This document shows positions 9,036 through 16,805 of a stretch of 17,308 nucleotides of DNA, piece after piece. Location: positions 1-17,308 of the forward strand of contig DAOUCP010000115.1 in assembly GCA_034432155.1 (NCBI GenBank). Reading direction: 5' to 3'. Position numbers and translations under genes: made by a program. How positions within the stretch are numbered: position 1 is the stretch's first letter; each line of letters starts with the position of its first letter. The stretch comes from DAOUCP01 sp034432155 (GTDB lineage: Bacteria; Chloroflexota; Anaerolineae; Epilineales; Epilineaceae). The notes beneath the pieces were generated by a model, which ran no database searches, was not told where the DNA came from, and worked only from the letters and a program-made list of their open reading frames with translations.

Positions 9036-9178
9036 CGCCTTGGGCGGGGCCGCGGGAACGTGCTGCCACCGCCTGGCAGGCCCGGCAGCAGTCCTGCCCG
9101 CTGCCGAGAATCCGCCATGTGGCAAGCCCCATGCCCGGCGACCCGGAAAGGAGGCTCGAGAATGGGTGGAGAACGACG

Positions 9179-10270
9179 ATGAAGGCGACGGTCGATCTGC
9201 GCAGCGATACCCTGACGCAACCGACGCCGGCCATGCGCCAGGCGATGGCCGAAGCCGAGGTGGGGGACGACGTCTTCGGGGAAGACCCGACGGTGAACCG
9301 TCTAGAGGCGCTGGCCGCCGAGCGCATGGGCAAGGAGGCGGCGCTCTACGTGCCCACAGGGACGATGGCCAACCTGGTTGCGTTGCTGACGCATTGTCAG
9401 CGCGGCGACGAGGTCATCTTAGGCGACCAGGCCCACACCTTCCTCTATGAGCAAGGCGGTGCCGCTGCCTTGGGGGGCATCCATCCCCGGCCGCTGCCCA
9501 ATCTGCCCGACGGCACCATCGACCCCCAGGCCATCGCCGCGGCGGTGCGCAGCGATGATGTGCACTTCCCCATCAGCCGTCTCGTATGCCTCGAGAACAC
9601 CCACAATCGATGCGGCGGGACAGTGCTGTCGCCCGAGTACATGCAGCGCGTGCGATCCGTGGCCGACCGGTTTGGGCTCGCCGTTCACCTGGACGGTGCC
9701 CGCATCTTCAACGCCGCGGTGGCCCTCGGTCTGCCAGCGACAGCCCTTGCCGCGCACGCCGACAGCGTGGCCTTCTGTTTCTCCAAAGGACTGGCGGCGC
9801 CGGCTGGCAGTGTCCTGTGCGGCACGGAGTCGTTCATCCGTCGCGCTCGCCGGGCGCGCAAGGTGGTCGGTGGCGGCATGCGTCAGGCCGGTGTGCTGGC
9901 GGCCACGGCCATCGTCGCCCTGGAGACGATGGTCGACCGGCTGGCTGAGGACCATGCTCATGCGCGGCGCCTGGCCGCCGGGCTGGCCGAGCTGCCGGGC
10001 ATCACCCTCGACCCGACGACGGTGCAGACGAACATCGTGATCTTCGCGCTCAACCACCGGCGGTGGACGGCTGCCCAGCTTGTGGCCCGTCTCGGCGAGC
10101 GAGGCGTTCGGATACTCGCGATCGACAGCCGACGACTGCGGGCGGTCACCCACTACCAGGTGACCGGCGCTGACATCGATCGCGCTCTCGCCGCCTTCCG
10201 CGACGTGCTCGGCCCTGGGAACCAGGCCACACGCCGCGGTCAGAAGCGGACCACCGCGAAAGGCAAGTAG
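9179..10270 (+). CDS. ltaE: Low-specificity L-threonine aldolase (PLP enzyme)
   Basis: The enzyme cleaves L-threonine/allo-threonine to glycine and acetaldehyde. The 363-aa product is a fold-type I PLP protein of the beta-eliminating lyase family. It starts VDLRSDTLTQPTPAMRQAMA and VGDDVFGEDPTVNRLE, the usual N-terminal signature, with PTGTMANLVAL at the cofactor phosphate region. LVCLENTHNRCGG and VHLDGARIFNAAVAL (the PLP-contacting Asp) follow, then the Schiff-base lysine Lys203 in FCFSKGL. ATG 9179 is chosen because family homology begins there; GGTGGAG 7 nt upstream is a usable ribosome site, and an in-frame ATG at 9131 would add 16 non-conserved residues. The stop lies inside the 3' end of the convergent protease gene (31-bp overlap). 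Confidence 0.93.
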   Translation: MKATVDLRSDTLTQPTPAMRQAMAEAEVGDDVFGEDPTVNRLEALAAERMGKEAALYVPTGTMANLVALLTHCQRGDEVILGDQAHTFLYEQGGAAALGGIHPRPLPNLPDGTIDPQAIAAAVRSDDVHFPISRLVCLENTHNRCGGTVLSPEYMQRVRSVADRFGLAVHLDGARIFNAAVALGLPATALAAHADSVAFCFSKGLAAPAGSVLCGTESFIRRARRARKVVGGGMRQAGVLAATAIVALETMVDRLAEDHAHARRLAAGLAELPGITLDPTTVQTNIVIFALNHRRWTAAQLVARLGERGVRILAIDSRRLRAVTHYQVTGADIDRALAAFRDVLGPGNQATRRGQKRTTAKGK

Positions 10271-13200
10271 ACGGTCGCCATTCCCCGGCGGATGGCCACC
10301 GGCACCTCAAAGACGAGCGGTGCCCCCTTGGGGCCGATGAACAGCATGCCCCACTGCTCGCCGTCCTCGTAGTCCACGGCATAGTCAACCCGCACCGTCG
10401 CGGTCGTCCCAGGCGGAACGGGCTCGTCCAGGCCGCCGGCGCTGACCGTCAGGTCGTGGCCGGCGGCGTTCTGGATGCGGAGCCGGTAGCGACTTCCGGG
10501 CGGCGCTGCGTAGCCGTGGACCACGACGCGGTACGTGCCGTCCTCAGCTTCATAAACGGTGATCCGTTCGTCCGCCGCCGGCCCACCGGAGTTGGCGATC
10601 GTCACGTAGCTGCCATCGTCCCGGCGGCGCTGCAAGTACAGATCCAGGTCGTAGCCGGCAAACTCGCCGTCTGGTGCGAGATCGATGTCCAAGTAGCCGC
10701 TGTCGGCCAACACGAGCTCGTAGAACCGATTGCCGTTGGGATCGTTCAAGTTGCCGCTCGGCGTAGCGGTCATCACCGTGTCGTGGTACTCCTGCCGCGG
10801 CTGGAGCCCATAGGCCCGCGCCTCCAGGCCTGGCAAGGCGAGCGAGGAGCGCACCGACACGGCGAAGGAACCTGTCGGCGCGGCAGCCCACAGCCGCACC
10901 TCCCCCGGGACGACAGACGCGGTGCCGAGCTCGGTGGCGAACACCTCGCCCGAAGCCGATCGGCCAGCGTGCAGCACGTTGTGATGGGCAAATAGGTGCA
11001 GACCTTGGGCCAACGGGCCACTCAGCCATTCCTCCGCCCGTCCCGTGGCCGTCCGGAACGAGTATGCTGTGCCGCCGGAGCCGTCGGCCGCGTGTCCGGT
11101 ATCGGCAGTACGCGCCGCGATCTTCAGATCGTACGGGCCCGACACCGTGGGATCGACGGCAAAGAAATGCCTGCCGACGGCAATGGCCTCGCCAGACGGC
11201 GTGTCGGCTGCAGCGCTGCGCCGTCCCGCCGGGCCGAAGGCGATCAGGTCGATGTCGCTGGGCACATCTTGCCAGCTCGTGTGCGCCAGGAACCGTGTGC
11301 CCGGCGGCAGGGGCAGGTCCTCCGGTACGTCCAGGAACAGATTGCGCCAGTCGCCCTGGCGTGCCGTCCCGTTGCCACGCCAATCGGTGAGACCGAGAAC
11401 GCGGCCAATCTCGAACAGGCCGTCCGCAGTCGGCGCGCCGCCGAACGGTACCGCTTGACCGAAATCCAGCTCGGCGGCGACGTTGGCCACCACCGGCATG
11501 TGGAACTCGTGCCGCGGGAAGTGGCTGCGCGCCACTCCGGGTATGGTGAACGCCTGCAGGGTCTGGGTCCGCGCCTCGCCGATGAGGTAGACACTCACGC
11601 TCTCGTTCGCCAGGCTAAGCGGTCCCACCGTCAGCAAGGTTGCCGTCCCGCCGGCGCTCGTAATGCGCAGCGTATAGCGTCCATTGGGCAGGTTCAGGAA
11701 ACGGCCAACGTCGCGGTAGCGCACGCGCGCCAGAACGCGCTGGTTGCTGAGGTAGACATCCAGTTCCCCGGCGTCGGGCGACAGGTGGCCGAAGCGAATC
11801 CGACTGCGTCCCGACTCCGTCACGTTGCCGTCGACCGTCGTCTGGAGCGCCGGCGCAGCGGCCCCCGCGACGAGGAGCGCAGTGTATTCCGTGCCGCTGC
11901 GCAGCTCCCATGTCCGATCGGCCAGCACTGCCGTCCGATCTCCACCAGCCGGCACCACCCGAAGCCGGCGCACTCCGGGCTCGACATCCACGTATCCCGG
12001 ACCGGTGAGGGAGCCGTAGGCGATGCGCGACGCCGTCAGGCGATCGTCGACGTACAGATCGACGGCCGGACTCCCCGGTGAGGCGTGGAAGAGCCGTAGA
12101 CCGGCGCGGGGATTCGTGCCGTTCTGGGAGACGATGCGCACGCTCCCCTCATAGAAGCCGTAGGCGGCATCCCCTGGTACGCGGAAGGTGGCGCGCACCG
12201 GCACACTCGCGCCGGGCGCGACATCCAGGGACGAGGCATTCAGCGTCAGCCAGGGCCACGCACTCCGACGGTAGTACGTCACGTGCAGCCGAATGACGTC
12301 CTGGGGCACGGCCTCATTGCGAGCCCGATGAATGAGCGCCAGGTGCAGACCCTGACCGGCGCGTTGCCGCGGATGGGCGATGCGCAGGTCCTGCATGTTG
12401 CCACTCAGGTTCGTTTCGCCGATCGGACTGAGCTCGTACGAGGTGCGCGGGTCCGGCGCGCTCGCGAAGGTGGGTGTCGTCGGCAAGTCGAGCTCGGCCT
12501 CATTCACCACGCCGTTGCCATTGGCATCCGTCCATACCCGACCGTTGCCGTTCCAGTCGTGCCAGGCATAGGCGCGCAAGTAGTAGGCACTCGTGCCACG
12601 GCGGCCGCAGCCAAGGTGAAGCCCGGAGGCGTCCTCGACACAGAATCGTCCGAACTCTTGGGCCAGACGGACCTGCATCAGCTCGGCTTCGGCCGGGATC
12701 CGGAGTCGGTCGGGAGTCACCAGGTAGTCGGGCCGCTTGTACTGGTAGGCGCTTTCCTGGTCCAGCCGGGTGCGAATCTCCAGATCCTGGCTGCCCACCG
12801 GCAGCATCTGCACGCCAGCCAGGGTGACCGCCATCGGCAACGGCGACCGATTGGTGATCGTCACTACCTGCTCATAGGCCGCGCCGCGCCGCACCACGTT
12901 CGGAAAGTCCAAGTAATGCTGGCCGCGGTAATCACCCACCGTCCATTCCGAGGGGACGACTTCGGCGCCATACAAGCCAGCGGCGGCGGCGGTCGATTGG
13001 TCGGCGTCGGCGAGGCCTGCTCCCTGGACCGCCGGATCCAATGCCTGGTCAGTGGCGCCCCCTTGGAGCAGTGCCCGCGCTTCCGCCCAAGTGGGGAACT
13101 GGCCCGTCCGTCGACGGTACGCCTGGAAGACGAGCGCCGCCACGCCCGTCACCTGCGGGCCAGCCTGGCTCGTACCGCCGAACTGGACCCAGGCGCTGTT

Positions 13201-15150
13201 GCCGTCGTAGCGGCCGTTGCGATTGCGGGCCAGATTCAGCGGCACTCCGCCACTCGCGCTGTTGCCCACCCCCAACACAGCTACGCCGGTGCGGCCCTGC
13301 AGGTCGGGACCGATGGAACTGAAGGACGCACGGTCGCCAAGGGACAGCTGGAGCGACTGGGTGATGATCGAGGTGACGTCATCGCTGCCATACTGGTTCG
13401 CTGCCCCGACGGCCAGCACCGTGCTCCCCGAGGAGGGACTGCTGATGGTGCTGTACCCCTGTCCCCCGTTGCCGGTCGACACGACGAACAGCGTCCGCGG
13501 CGAGCGCTCGGGCGCGTTCAGGGCGGTTGCCGCATAGTCCGACTCGTTCTGCAGACTCTGCGGCAAGGACGTGTTGCCCCACGAGTTGTTGATCACCTGG
13601 GCATCGTCGGAAGTGTTCGGCTGGCCGTCGTAGCCGCGGGTCATGGCCAGCCATTGGTTGGGCACGCCGAGGTAACGGGTGGCGAAGATCCGGGCCCCCG
13701 GCGCCATGCCGCGGATAATGCCCCCCAAGACGCGATCGCCGTGGGTGGCACCGGTACCCGGCGGCGTGTTGACACCGACGCCAAAGCGGCTGTCGATCAC
13801 CCCCTGGCCCACAATCTGGCTTGCCACGCCTGTACCATGGCTGCTCCCGCCATAGTCGCCGAAGAAAGCCACGAGGCTGCCTGCCGCCGGCGGCTCGATG
13901 CGCTTCGTGGGATCCAGATGGCCGTCGGCATCCCAGAGCCAGTCCAGGATCGGCACATGGTGCTCGCCGTCGGCAATGAAATAGATGAGGCCGCCCGAAA
14001 GGTCGGCCAGCCCGTCACCGTTGAGATCCTTGCGGATGGTCGGATCCTGGTTCGGTCCGAGGCGCGCTGGCGGGATGGAACGGAAGTCGTAGCTGGCAAC
14101 CAGTGGGCCTGCCGAACTCTGGTCCCCGAGGTCGGTGTAGACGGCGTCGTAGCGGCCGGCGGTGGTGGTGTCCATGACCAGGAAGACCGCCTGCAGCGTG
14201 TACGTCATGCCACCAGTCACCTCGGTGCGGTTGAGCGTGGTGTCGGGGTGAACGCCGTAGTGAATGCGCCCTGAGCGGCTGCGGTTGGTGTAGCGGAAGG
14301 CGCGTGTAACGGTCGTTGGCGTGCTGCGCTGCTGGCCCTCGACACGTTCCAGCTGGGTCGCGGGGACGCTGATCTGGGCCACCGAGTCCTGGCCATAAGG
14401 CACGTCGGCGTCGAAGTAGCTGCGGCTGTCGGCATAGTAGGTTCCCGACGGATTGCCACCGCTGACCACGTAGCGTGCCGCCGACGGTTCGTCGTACACC
14501 AGAGGGTAGCCAGCGTAAGGCGAACGCGGATCCGCGACCCGCGCAAAGGTGCCCTGCAAGTCGGGGTGCGCGAAGTCGACGCCGCTGTCTTCGATGCCCA
14601 CGATCACCCCCGAGCCATCGAAGCCGTTGGCCTCGGCCCGATCGGCTCCCAGACCTTGTCGCGAGAACCAGACGTCCGGGGTTCCGTCGCCGCGGCGTGG
14701 TGCTGCCAGCGCCGCAGCGCCGTCGACGTCACCGGCGAGCAGCTCCGGCGGTGGGATCACCGCCAGCACATCGGGGTGCAGGGCCAGCTTGGCCAGCTTA
14801 TCGGGCCAGACGAGGGCCGCGACGCTGCGCCCCTCACCCACCGGCACCGCCGTGGAACGCCACGCCAGAACCAGGCCGTCGAGTCGGGGGGCTGACGTGG
14901 TGAGCAGCGTCACCAGAAGCGGCTCGGACCCGCCCGCAGCTGCCCATGCCGCCAGAGGAGCGCCGAGGCGTTCGACCGCTGTCTGGGAGTCGGATCGCAC
15001 AGCGGATGCCCAGCCTCCTATGTGCTCGGCGACCGTTCGGGCTCTCGGCAGAGGAGCAGCGGCGAAGGTGGCTCGTTCCGGACCAGACCAAGCCACACCG
15101 GATAGGGTGACCACGGCTGCAAACCCAGCGCACCAAGTCCGCCTACACAT
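10240..15150 (-). CDS. Large secreted subtilisin-like (S8) serine protease with DUF4397 and PPC-like modules
   Basis: This probable exported endopeptidase of 1636 aa starts MCRRTWCAGFAAVVTLSGVAW, a signal peptide with cleavage plausible near TFA-AAPL. The S8 triad is intact: Asp188 (GIEDSGVDFAHPDL), His438 (HGTGVAS) and Ser661 (GGTSQAGPQ), with oxyanion Asn in VINNSWGN. The 250-residue Asp-His separation is far longer than in subtilisin and contains a DLNGDGLADL calcium-site-like loop, as in pyrolysin-type enzymes. Downstream lie an Fn3-like region (about 730-850), an acidic DWNGNG/DANGNG loop (about 864-887), two DUF4397-like repeats (about 1015-1190; LFHASPGSPAVDLYVDD and GHLSPDAGELDVYLS) and a PPC-like domain (about 1480-1555). 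It ends VYLPFAVVRF. Start 15150 is preferred because purine-rich GGGAAGGGGGAAGGG precedes it and the signal peptide follows; upstream ATGs (15171, 15291) add non-conserved residues. Substrate unknown. Confidence 0.9.
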   Translation of the reverse strand: MCRRTWCAGFAAVVTLSGVAWSGPERATFAAAPLPRARTVAEHIGGWASAVRSDSQTAVERLGAPLAAWAAAGGSEPLLVTLLTTSAPRLDGLVLAWRSTAVPVGEGRSVAALVWPDKLAKLALHPDVLAVIPPPELLAGDVDGAAALAAPRRGDGTPDVWFSRQGLGADRAEANGFDGSGVIVGIEDSGVDFAHPDLQGTFARVADPRSPYAGYPLVYDEPSAARYVVSGGNPSGTYYADSRSYFDADVPYGQDSVAQISVPATQLERVEGQQRSTPTTVTRAFRYTNRSRSGRIHYGVHPDTTLNRTEVTGGMTYTLQAVFLVMDTTTAGRYDAVYTDLGDQSSAGPLVASYDFRSIPPARLGPNQDPTIRKDLNGDGLADLSGGLIYFIADGEHHVPILDWLWDADGHLDPTKRIEPPAAGSLVAFFGDYGGSSHGTGVASQIVGQGVIDSRFGVGVNTPPGTGATHGDRVLGGIIRGMAPGARIFATRYLGVPNQWLAMTRGYDGQPNTSDDAQVINNSWGNTSLPQSLQNESDYAATALNAPERSPRTLFVVSTGNGGQGYSTISSPSSGSTVLAVGAANQYGSDDVTSIITQSLQLSLGDRASFSSIGPDLQGRTGVAVLGVGNSASGGVPLNLARNRNGRYDGNSAWVQFGGTSQAGPQVTGVAALVFQAYRRRTGQFPTWAEARALLQGGATDQALDPAVQGAGLADADQSTAAAAGLYGAEVVPSEWTVGDYRGQHYLDFPNVVRRGAAYEQVVTITNRSPLPMAVTLAGVQMLPVGSQDLEIRTRLDQESAYQYKRPDYLVTPDRLRIPAEAELMQVRLAQEFGRFCVEDASGLHLGCGRRGTSAYYLRAYAWHDWNGNGRVWTDANGNGVVNEAELDLPTTPTFASAPDPRTSYELSPIGETNLSGNMQDLRIAHPRQRAGQGLHLALIHRARNEAVPQDVIRLHVTYYRRSAWPWLTLNASSLDVAPGASVPVRATFRVPGDAAYGFYEGSVRIVSQNGTNPRAGLRLFHASPGSPAVDLYVDDRLTASRIAYGSLTGPGYVDVEPGVRRLRVVPAGGDRTAVLADRTWELRSGTEYTALLVAGAAAPALQTTVDGNVTESGRSRIRFGHLSPDAGELDVYLSNQRVLARVRYRDVGRFLNLPNGRYTLRITSAGGTATLLTVGPLSLANESVSVYLIGEARTQTLQAFTIPGVARSHFPRHEFHMPVVANVAAELDFGQAVPFGGAPTADGLFEIGRVLGLTDWRGNGTARQGDWRNLFLDVPEDLPLPPGTRFLAHTSWQDVPSDIDLIAFGPAGRRSAAADTPSGEAIAVGRHFFAVDPTVSGPYDLKIAARTADTGHAADGSGGTAYSFRTATGRAEEWLSGPLAQGLHLFAHHNVLHAGRSASGEVFATELGTASVVPGEVRLWAAAPTGSFAVSVRSSLALPGLEARAYGLQPRQEYHDTVMTATPSGNLNDPNGNRFYELVLADSGYLDIDLAPDGEFAGYDLDLYLQRRRDDGSYVTIANSGGPAADERITVYEAEDGTYRVVVHGYAAPPGSRYRLRIQNAAGHDLTVSAGGLDEPVPPGTTATVRVDYAVDYEDGEQWGMLFIGPKGAPLVFEVPVAIRRGMATVYLPFAVVRF

Positions 15151-15334
15151 GCCCTTCCCCCTTCCCGCCATGGGCGGCTCACCCCCACCGTCGGTTGCTC
15201 GGCCAGTGCTCGCGCTCCCAAGGTCGCTCGGCTTGCCCCGCAGCCTGCCCGCGAGGGCGCCGCAGCGGCGAGGCTCGCAGGCCGGACCCAAGTGGAGCGC
15301 TGGCGCATCCTCGGCAGAGGCCGGTCATGCCGCG

Positions 15335-15364
15335 AGTGTACCACCCGCACGCCCGAGGCCGCAA
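15335..15364 (-). promoter_or_regulatory. Possible promoter of the S8 protease gene
   Basis: Read on the minus strand, TTGCGG (15364-15359) and TACACT (15340-15335) are separated by 18 nt. The -10 matches TATAAT at four of six positions; the -35 matches only its TTG. Transcription would start near 15328 and give a leader of about 180 nt. The site is largely made by the first 29-bp repeat; the second copy lacks the ACT that completes the -10. Weak evidence. Confidence 0.3.
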
Positions 15365-15427
15365 CGTGCGGATGCCCCGCAGGATCGTCTCGTAGCGCGT
15401 ACCACCCGCACGCCCGAGGCCGCAACG
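15338..15427. CRISPR. Two exact 29-bp direct repeats with a 32-bp spacer (possible one-spacer CRISPR)
   Basis: Copies at 15338-15366 and 15399-15427 are identical over 29 bp (beginning GTACCACCCGCAC, ending GAGGCCGCAACG), and the flanking bases differ immediately on both sides. The spacer, 15367-15398, is 32 nt, so the period is 61 nt, exactly that of type I-E arrays. A weak degenerate resemblance (12 of 29, mostly at the first 11 positions) starts at 15459. Against CRISPR: only two copies, no cas gene in the window, and only a short internal dyad (GCC-CGA-GGC) rather than a strong stem. Alternatives are a duplicated regulatory site upstream of the protease gene or a remnant of a mobile element. 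Confidence 0.4.
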
Positions 15428-15492
15428 ATTGCCGTTGGCGGGGCGACGCAGCTGCATTCTCCCGCCCGCGTCGGGTGGCCTGTGGCTGCACA

Positions 15493-15521
15493 TTGACCGG
15501 TGCACGGACGGATGGTACAAT
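15493..15521 (+). promoter_or_regulatory. Promoter of tRNA-Asp
   Basis: TTGACC (15493-15498), a 17-nt spacer, and TACAAT (15516-15521) form a near-consensus housekeeping promoter. The -10 ends 11 nt before the mature tRNA 5' end, so transcription would start about 4-5 nt upstream of the tRNA. Confidence 0.85.
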
Positions 15522-15532
15522 GCCTGACCGCC

Positions 15533-15608
15533 GGGGGCGTGGTGTAGCGGTTAACACACTGGCCTGTCAAGCCAGAGACCGCGGGTTCGAATCCCGTCGC
15601 TCCCGCCA
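15533..15608 (+). tRNA. tRNA-Asp (anticodon GTC), CCA encoded
   Basis: A full cloverleaf can be folded. Acceptor GGGGGCG (15533-15539) pairs with CGCTCCC (15598-15604) with one G-U. The D stem is GTGT/ACAC, and anticodon stem CTGGC/GCCAG encloses loop CTGTCAA with anticodon GTC at 15566-15568. The variable loop is 5 nt, and T stem GCGGG/CCCGT encloses TTCGAAT. Discriminator G (15605) is an identity element of tRNA-Asp. CCA (15606-15608) is genomically encoded. It has its own strong promoter and no obvious terminator before the next gene, so readthrough into the dehydrogenase gene 45 nt downstream is possible. Confidence 0.96.
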
Positions 15609-15652
15609 AGTTCGCAACCATCGGGGTCCGTGCCTGCCGTCGCTCGGGGCTC

Positions 15653-16696
15653 ATGGCTCGCCAGGGAACGATGCGCGCGCTCGTCTTGCAACGCCCGCAA
15701 CCGATGCCCAGTCGGCCCCTCGTCCCGACCATTCTGGCACCGACGGAGCCAGCCGACGAAGAACTGCTCATTGCCGTGACGGCCTGCGGTGTCTGCCGCA
15801 CCGATCTGCACCTTGTCACCGGCGAGCTGGCCCCAGCGGTGCTGCCCATCGTCCCTGGCCATGAGGTGGTCGGTCGTGTCGTCGCCGTCGGCCAGCGCGC
15901 CGGCCCATGGCAATGTGGCGATCGGGTGGGGGTGGCCTGGGTACACCGCTTCTGCGGAAGGTGCGAGCCCTGCCTCACCGGCCGAGAGAACCTCTGCTGG
16001 TCACCCACCTTCACCGGCTATCACCGCCATGGCGGCTTCGCCGAGGTCATCGTGGCTCCCGGGGCATACGTCCACCCCCTACCCGAAAGCCTCGGCGAGG
16101 ACGTGCACGTCGCACCGCTCCTGTGCGCCGGCATCATCGGCTACCGAGCTCTCAAGCGCAGCGGGCTCGTGCCAGGAGCGCCTTTGGCGCTCTATGGCTT
16201 CGGCGCCTCGGCGCACATCGCGCTTCAGATCGCCAAAGCCTGGGGCTGCGAGGTGTTCGTCATCAGCCGGGGTGAGACTTCGCGCGAGCGCGCCAGGAAG
16301 CTTGGCGCCGACTGGGTTGGCACGATCGGCCAGGTCTTGCCGCGGCCGGTAGATCACGCCATCAGCTTTGCGCCCGTTGGCAGCGTCATCCCCGAGGCTC
16401 TGGAAGCCCTCGCCCCCGGCGGCACCCTGGCCATCGCCGGCATCTACGTGGACCATGTCCCGGAGCTGGACTACCAGCGCCACCTGTTCCAGGAACGCAA
16501 CTTGGTCACGGTGACTGCCAACACGCGCGCGGACGCCCGCGAGTTCCTCCGTCTCGCCGCTCAACTCGCCATCCACACCGATATCGTGGTCTTCGACCTC
16601 GCCGAAGCCAACGAAGCGCTCCTCGCTCTCAGCGAAGGTCGCCTGCCCGCGCAGGCAGCGGTGCTCCGGGTAGCCTTAGCGCAGCAGGTGCCTTAG
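15653..16696 (+). CDS. Zinc-dependent alcohol dehydrogenase (MDR family)
   Basis: This medium-chain dehydrogenase/reductase probably oxidises an alcohol or reduces an aldehyde with NAD(P). The 347-aa product has the catalytic zinc ligands Cys45 (ACGVCRTDLH), His70-Glu71 (GHEVVGRV) and Cys158 (LLCAGIIGYRAL). The structural zinc cluster is Cys101, Cys104, Cys107 and Cys115 (CGRCEPCLTGRENLC). GYHRHGGFAEVIVAP is typical of the Zn-ADH subgroup. The cofactor fold has YGFGASAH (181-188), a variant of GxGxxG ending in His. A second in-frame ATG at 15671 (MRALVLQRP), with AGGGA just upstream, fits the usual start of this family and may be the real one. Substrate and cofactor choice cannot be fixed from the sequence. 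The stop codon is followed at once by an inverted repeat (16697). Confidence 0.92.
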   Translation: MARQGTMRALVLQRPQPMPSRPLVPTILAPTEPADEELLIAVTACGVCRTDLHLVTGELAPAVLPIVPGHEVVGRVVAVGQRAGPWQCGDRVGVAWVHRFCGRCEPCLTGRENLCWSPTFTGYHRHGGFAEVIVAPGAYVHPLPESLGEDVHVAPLLCAGIIGYRALKRSGLVPGAPLALYGFGASAHIALQIAKAWGCEVFVISRGETSRERARKLGADWVGTIGQVLPRPVDHAISFAPVGSVIPEALEALAPGGTLAIAGIYVDHVPELDYQRHLFQERNLVTVTANTRADAREFLRLAAQLAIHTDIVVFDLAEANEALLALSEGRLPAQAAVLRVALAQQVP

Positions 16697-16771
16697 GAGT
16701 CTGTCGCGGACCGGTGTGTGAGAACCATGACCTACGCTTGCGCCGTCCGTATTCGTCCGCGACCCTGACTC
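16697..16771. repeat. 75-bp segment bounded by imperfect inverted repeats
   Basis: GAGTCTGTCGCGGAC (16697-16711) and the reverse complement of 16755-16771 (GAGTCAGGGTCGCGGAC) share GAGTC and a perfect 9-bp block GTCGCGGAC. They face each other across 43 nt that contain no gene. The layout resembles the ends of a small non-autonomous element or IS deletion remnant, inserted exactly after the dehydrogenase stop. A long-loop transcription terminator is the alternative, but there is no T-tract. Confidence 0.4.
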
Positions 16772-16805
16772 GAGCGCTGGCGCGGCGCCAATGGCCCCCC
16801 GCAGA

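Larger units (their letters stand above)
15151..15492. other. Gene-free region between the protease gene and tRNA-Asp
   Basis: These 342 bp hold no convincing gene. On the protease side is a strong hairpin: CGCCGC-A-GCGGCG (15258-15270) nested within GCGAG/CTCGC (15251-15255 and 15274-15278). It would fall in the 5' leader of the protease transcript. Further out lie two exact 29-bp direct repeats (15338-15366 and 15399-15427) and a possible minus-strand promoter overlapping the first repeat. I do not recognise a known riboswitch class. Short frames here are composition artefacts. Confidence 0.6.

Noticed and set aside
9063..9098. CTGCCA-ccgcc-TGGCAG hairpin and neighbouring GGCAG/CTGCC repeats after gltX, considered as a terminator or T-box
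   Set aside because: There is no T-tract and no T-box sequence. The several overlapping pairings look like GC-rich coincidence, and a stable single fold is not evident.
8783..9178. N-terminal extension of the threonine aldolase frame into gltX
   Set aside because: The added residues are Arg/Gly/Ala-rich, overlap gltX in another frame and have no homology; the family N-terminus begins at ATG 9179.
12283..14274. A 663-codon plus-strand open frame opposite the protease gene
   Set aside because: It mirrors the minus-strand gene, has no recognisable domains, and long antisense frames are expected at this GC content. The minus-strand protein has a complete S8 triad and modules.
15583..15608. tRNA-Asp 3' end as an integration (att) site of a mobile island
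   Set aside because: No second copy of the tRNA 3' segment and no integrase gene are seen in the window.
15292..15864. Plus-strand frame across the two 29-bp repeats and tRNA-Asp
   Set aside because: It reads through the tRNA gene and contains a repeated PHARGRN peptide, which is simply the translated direct repeat.
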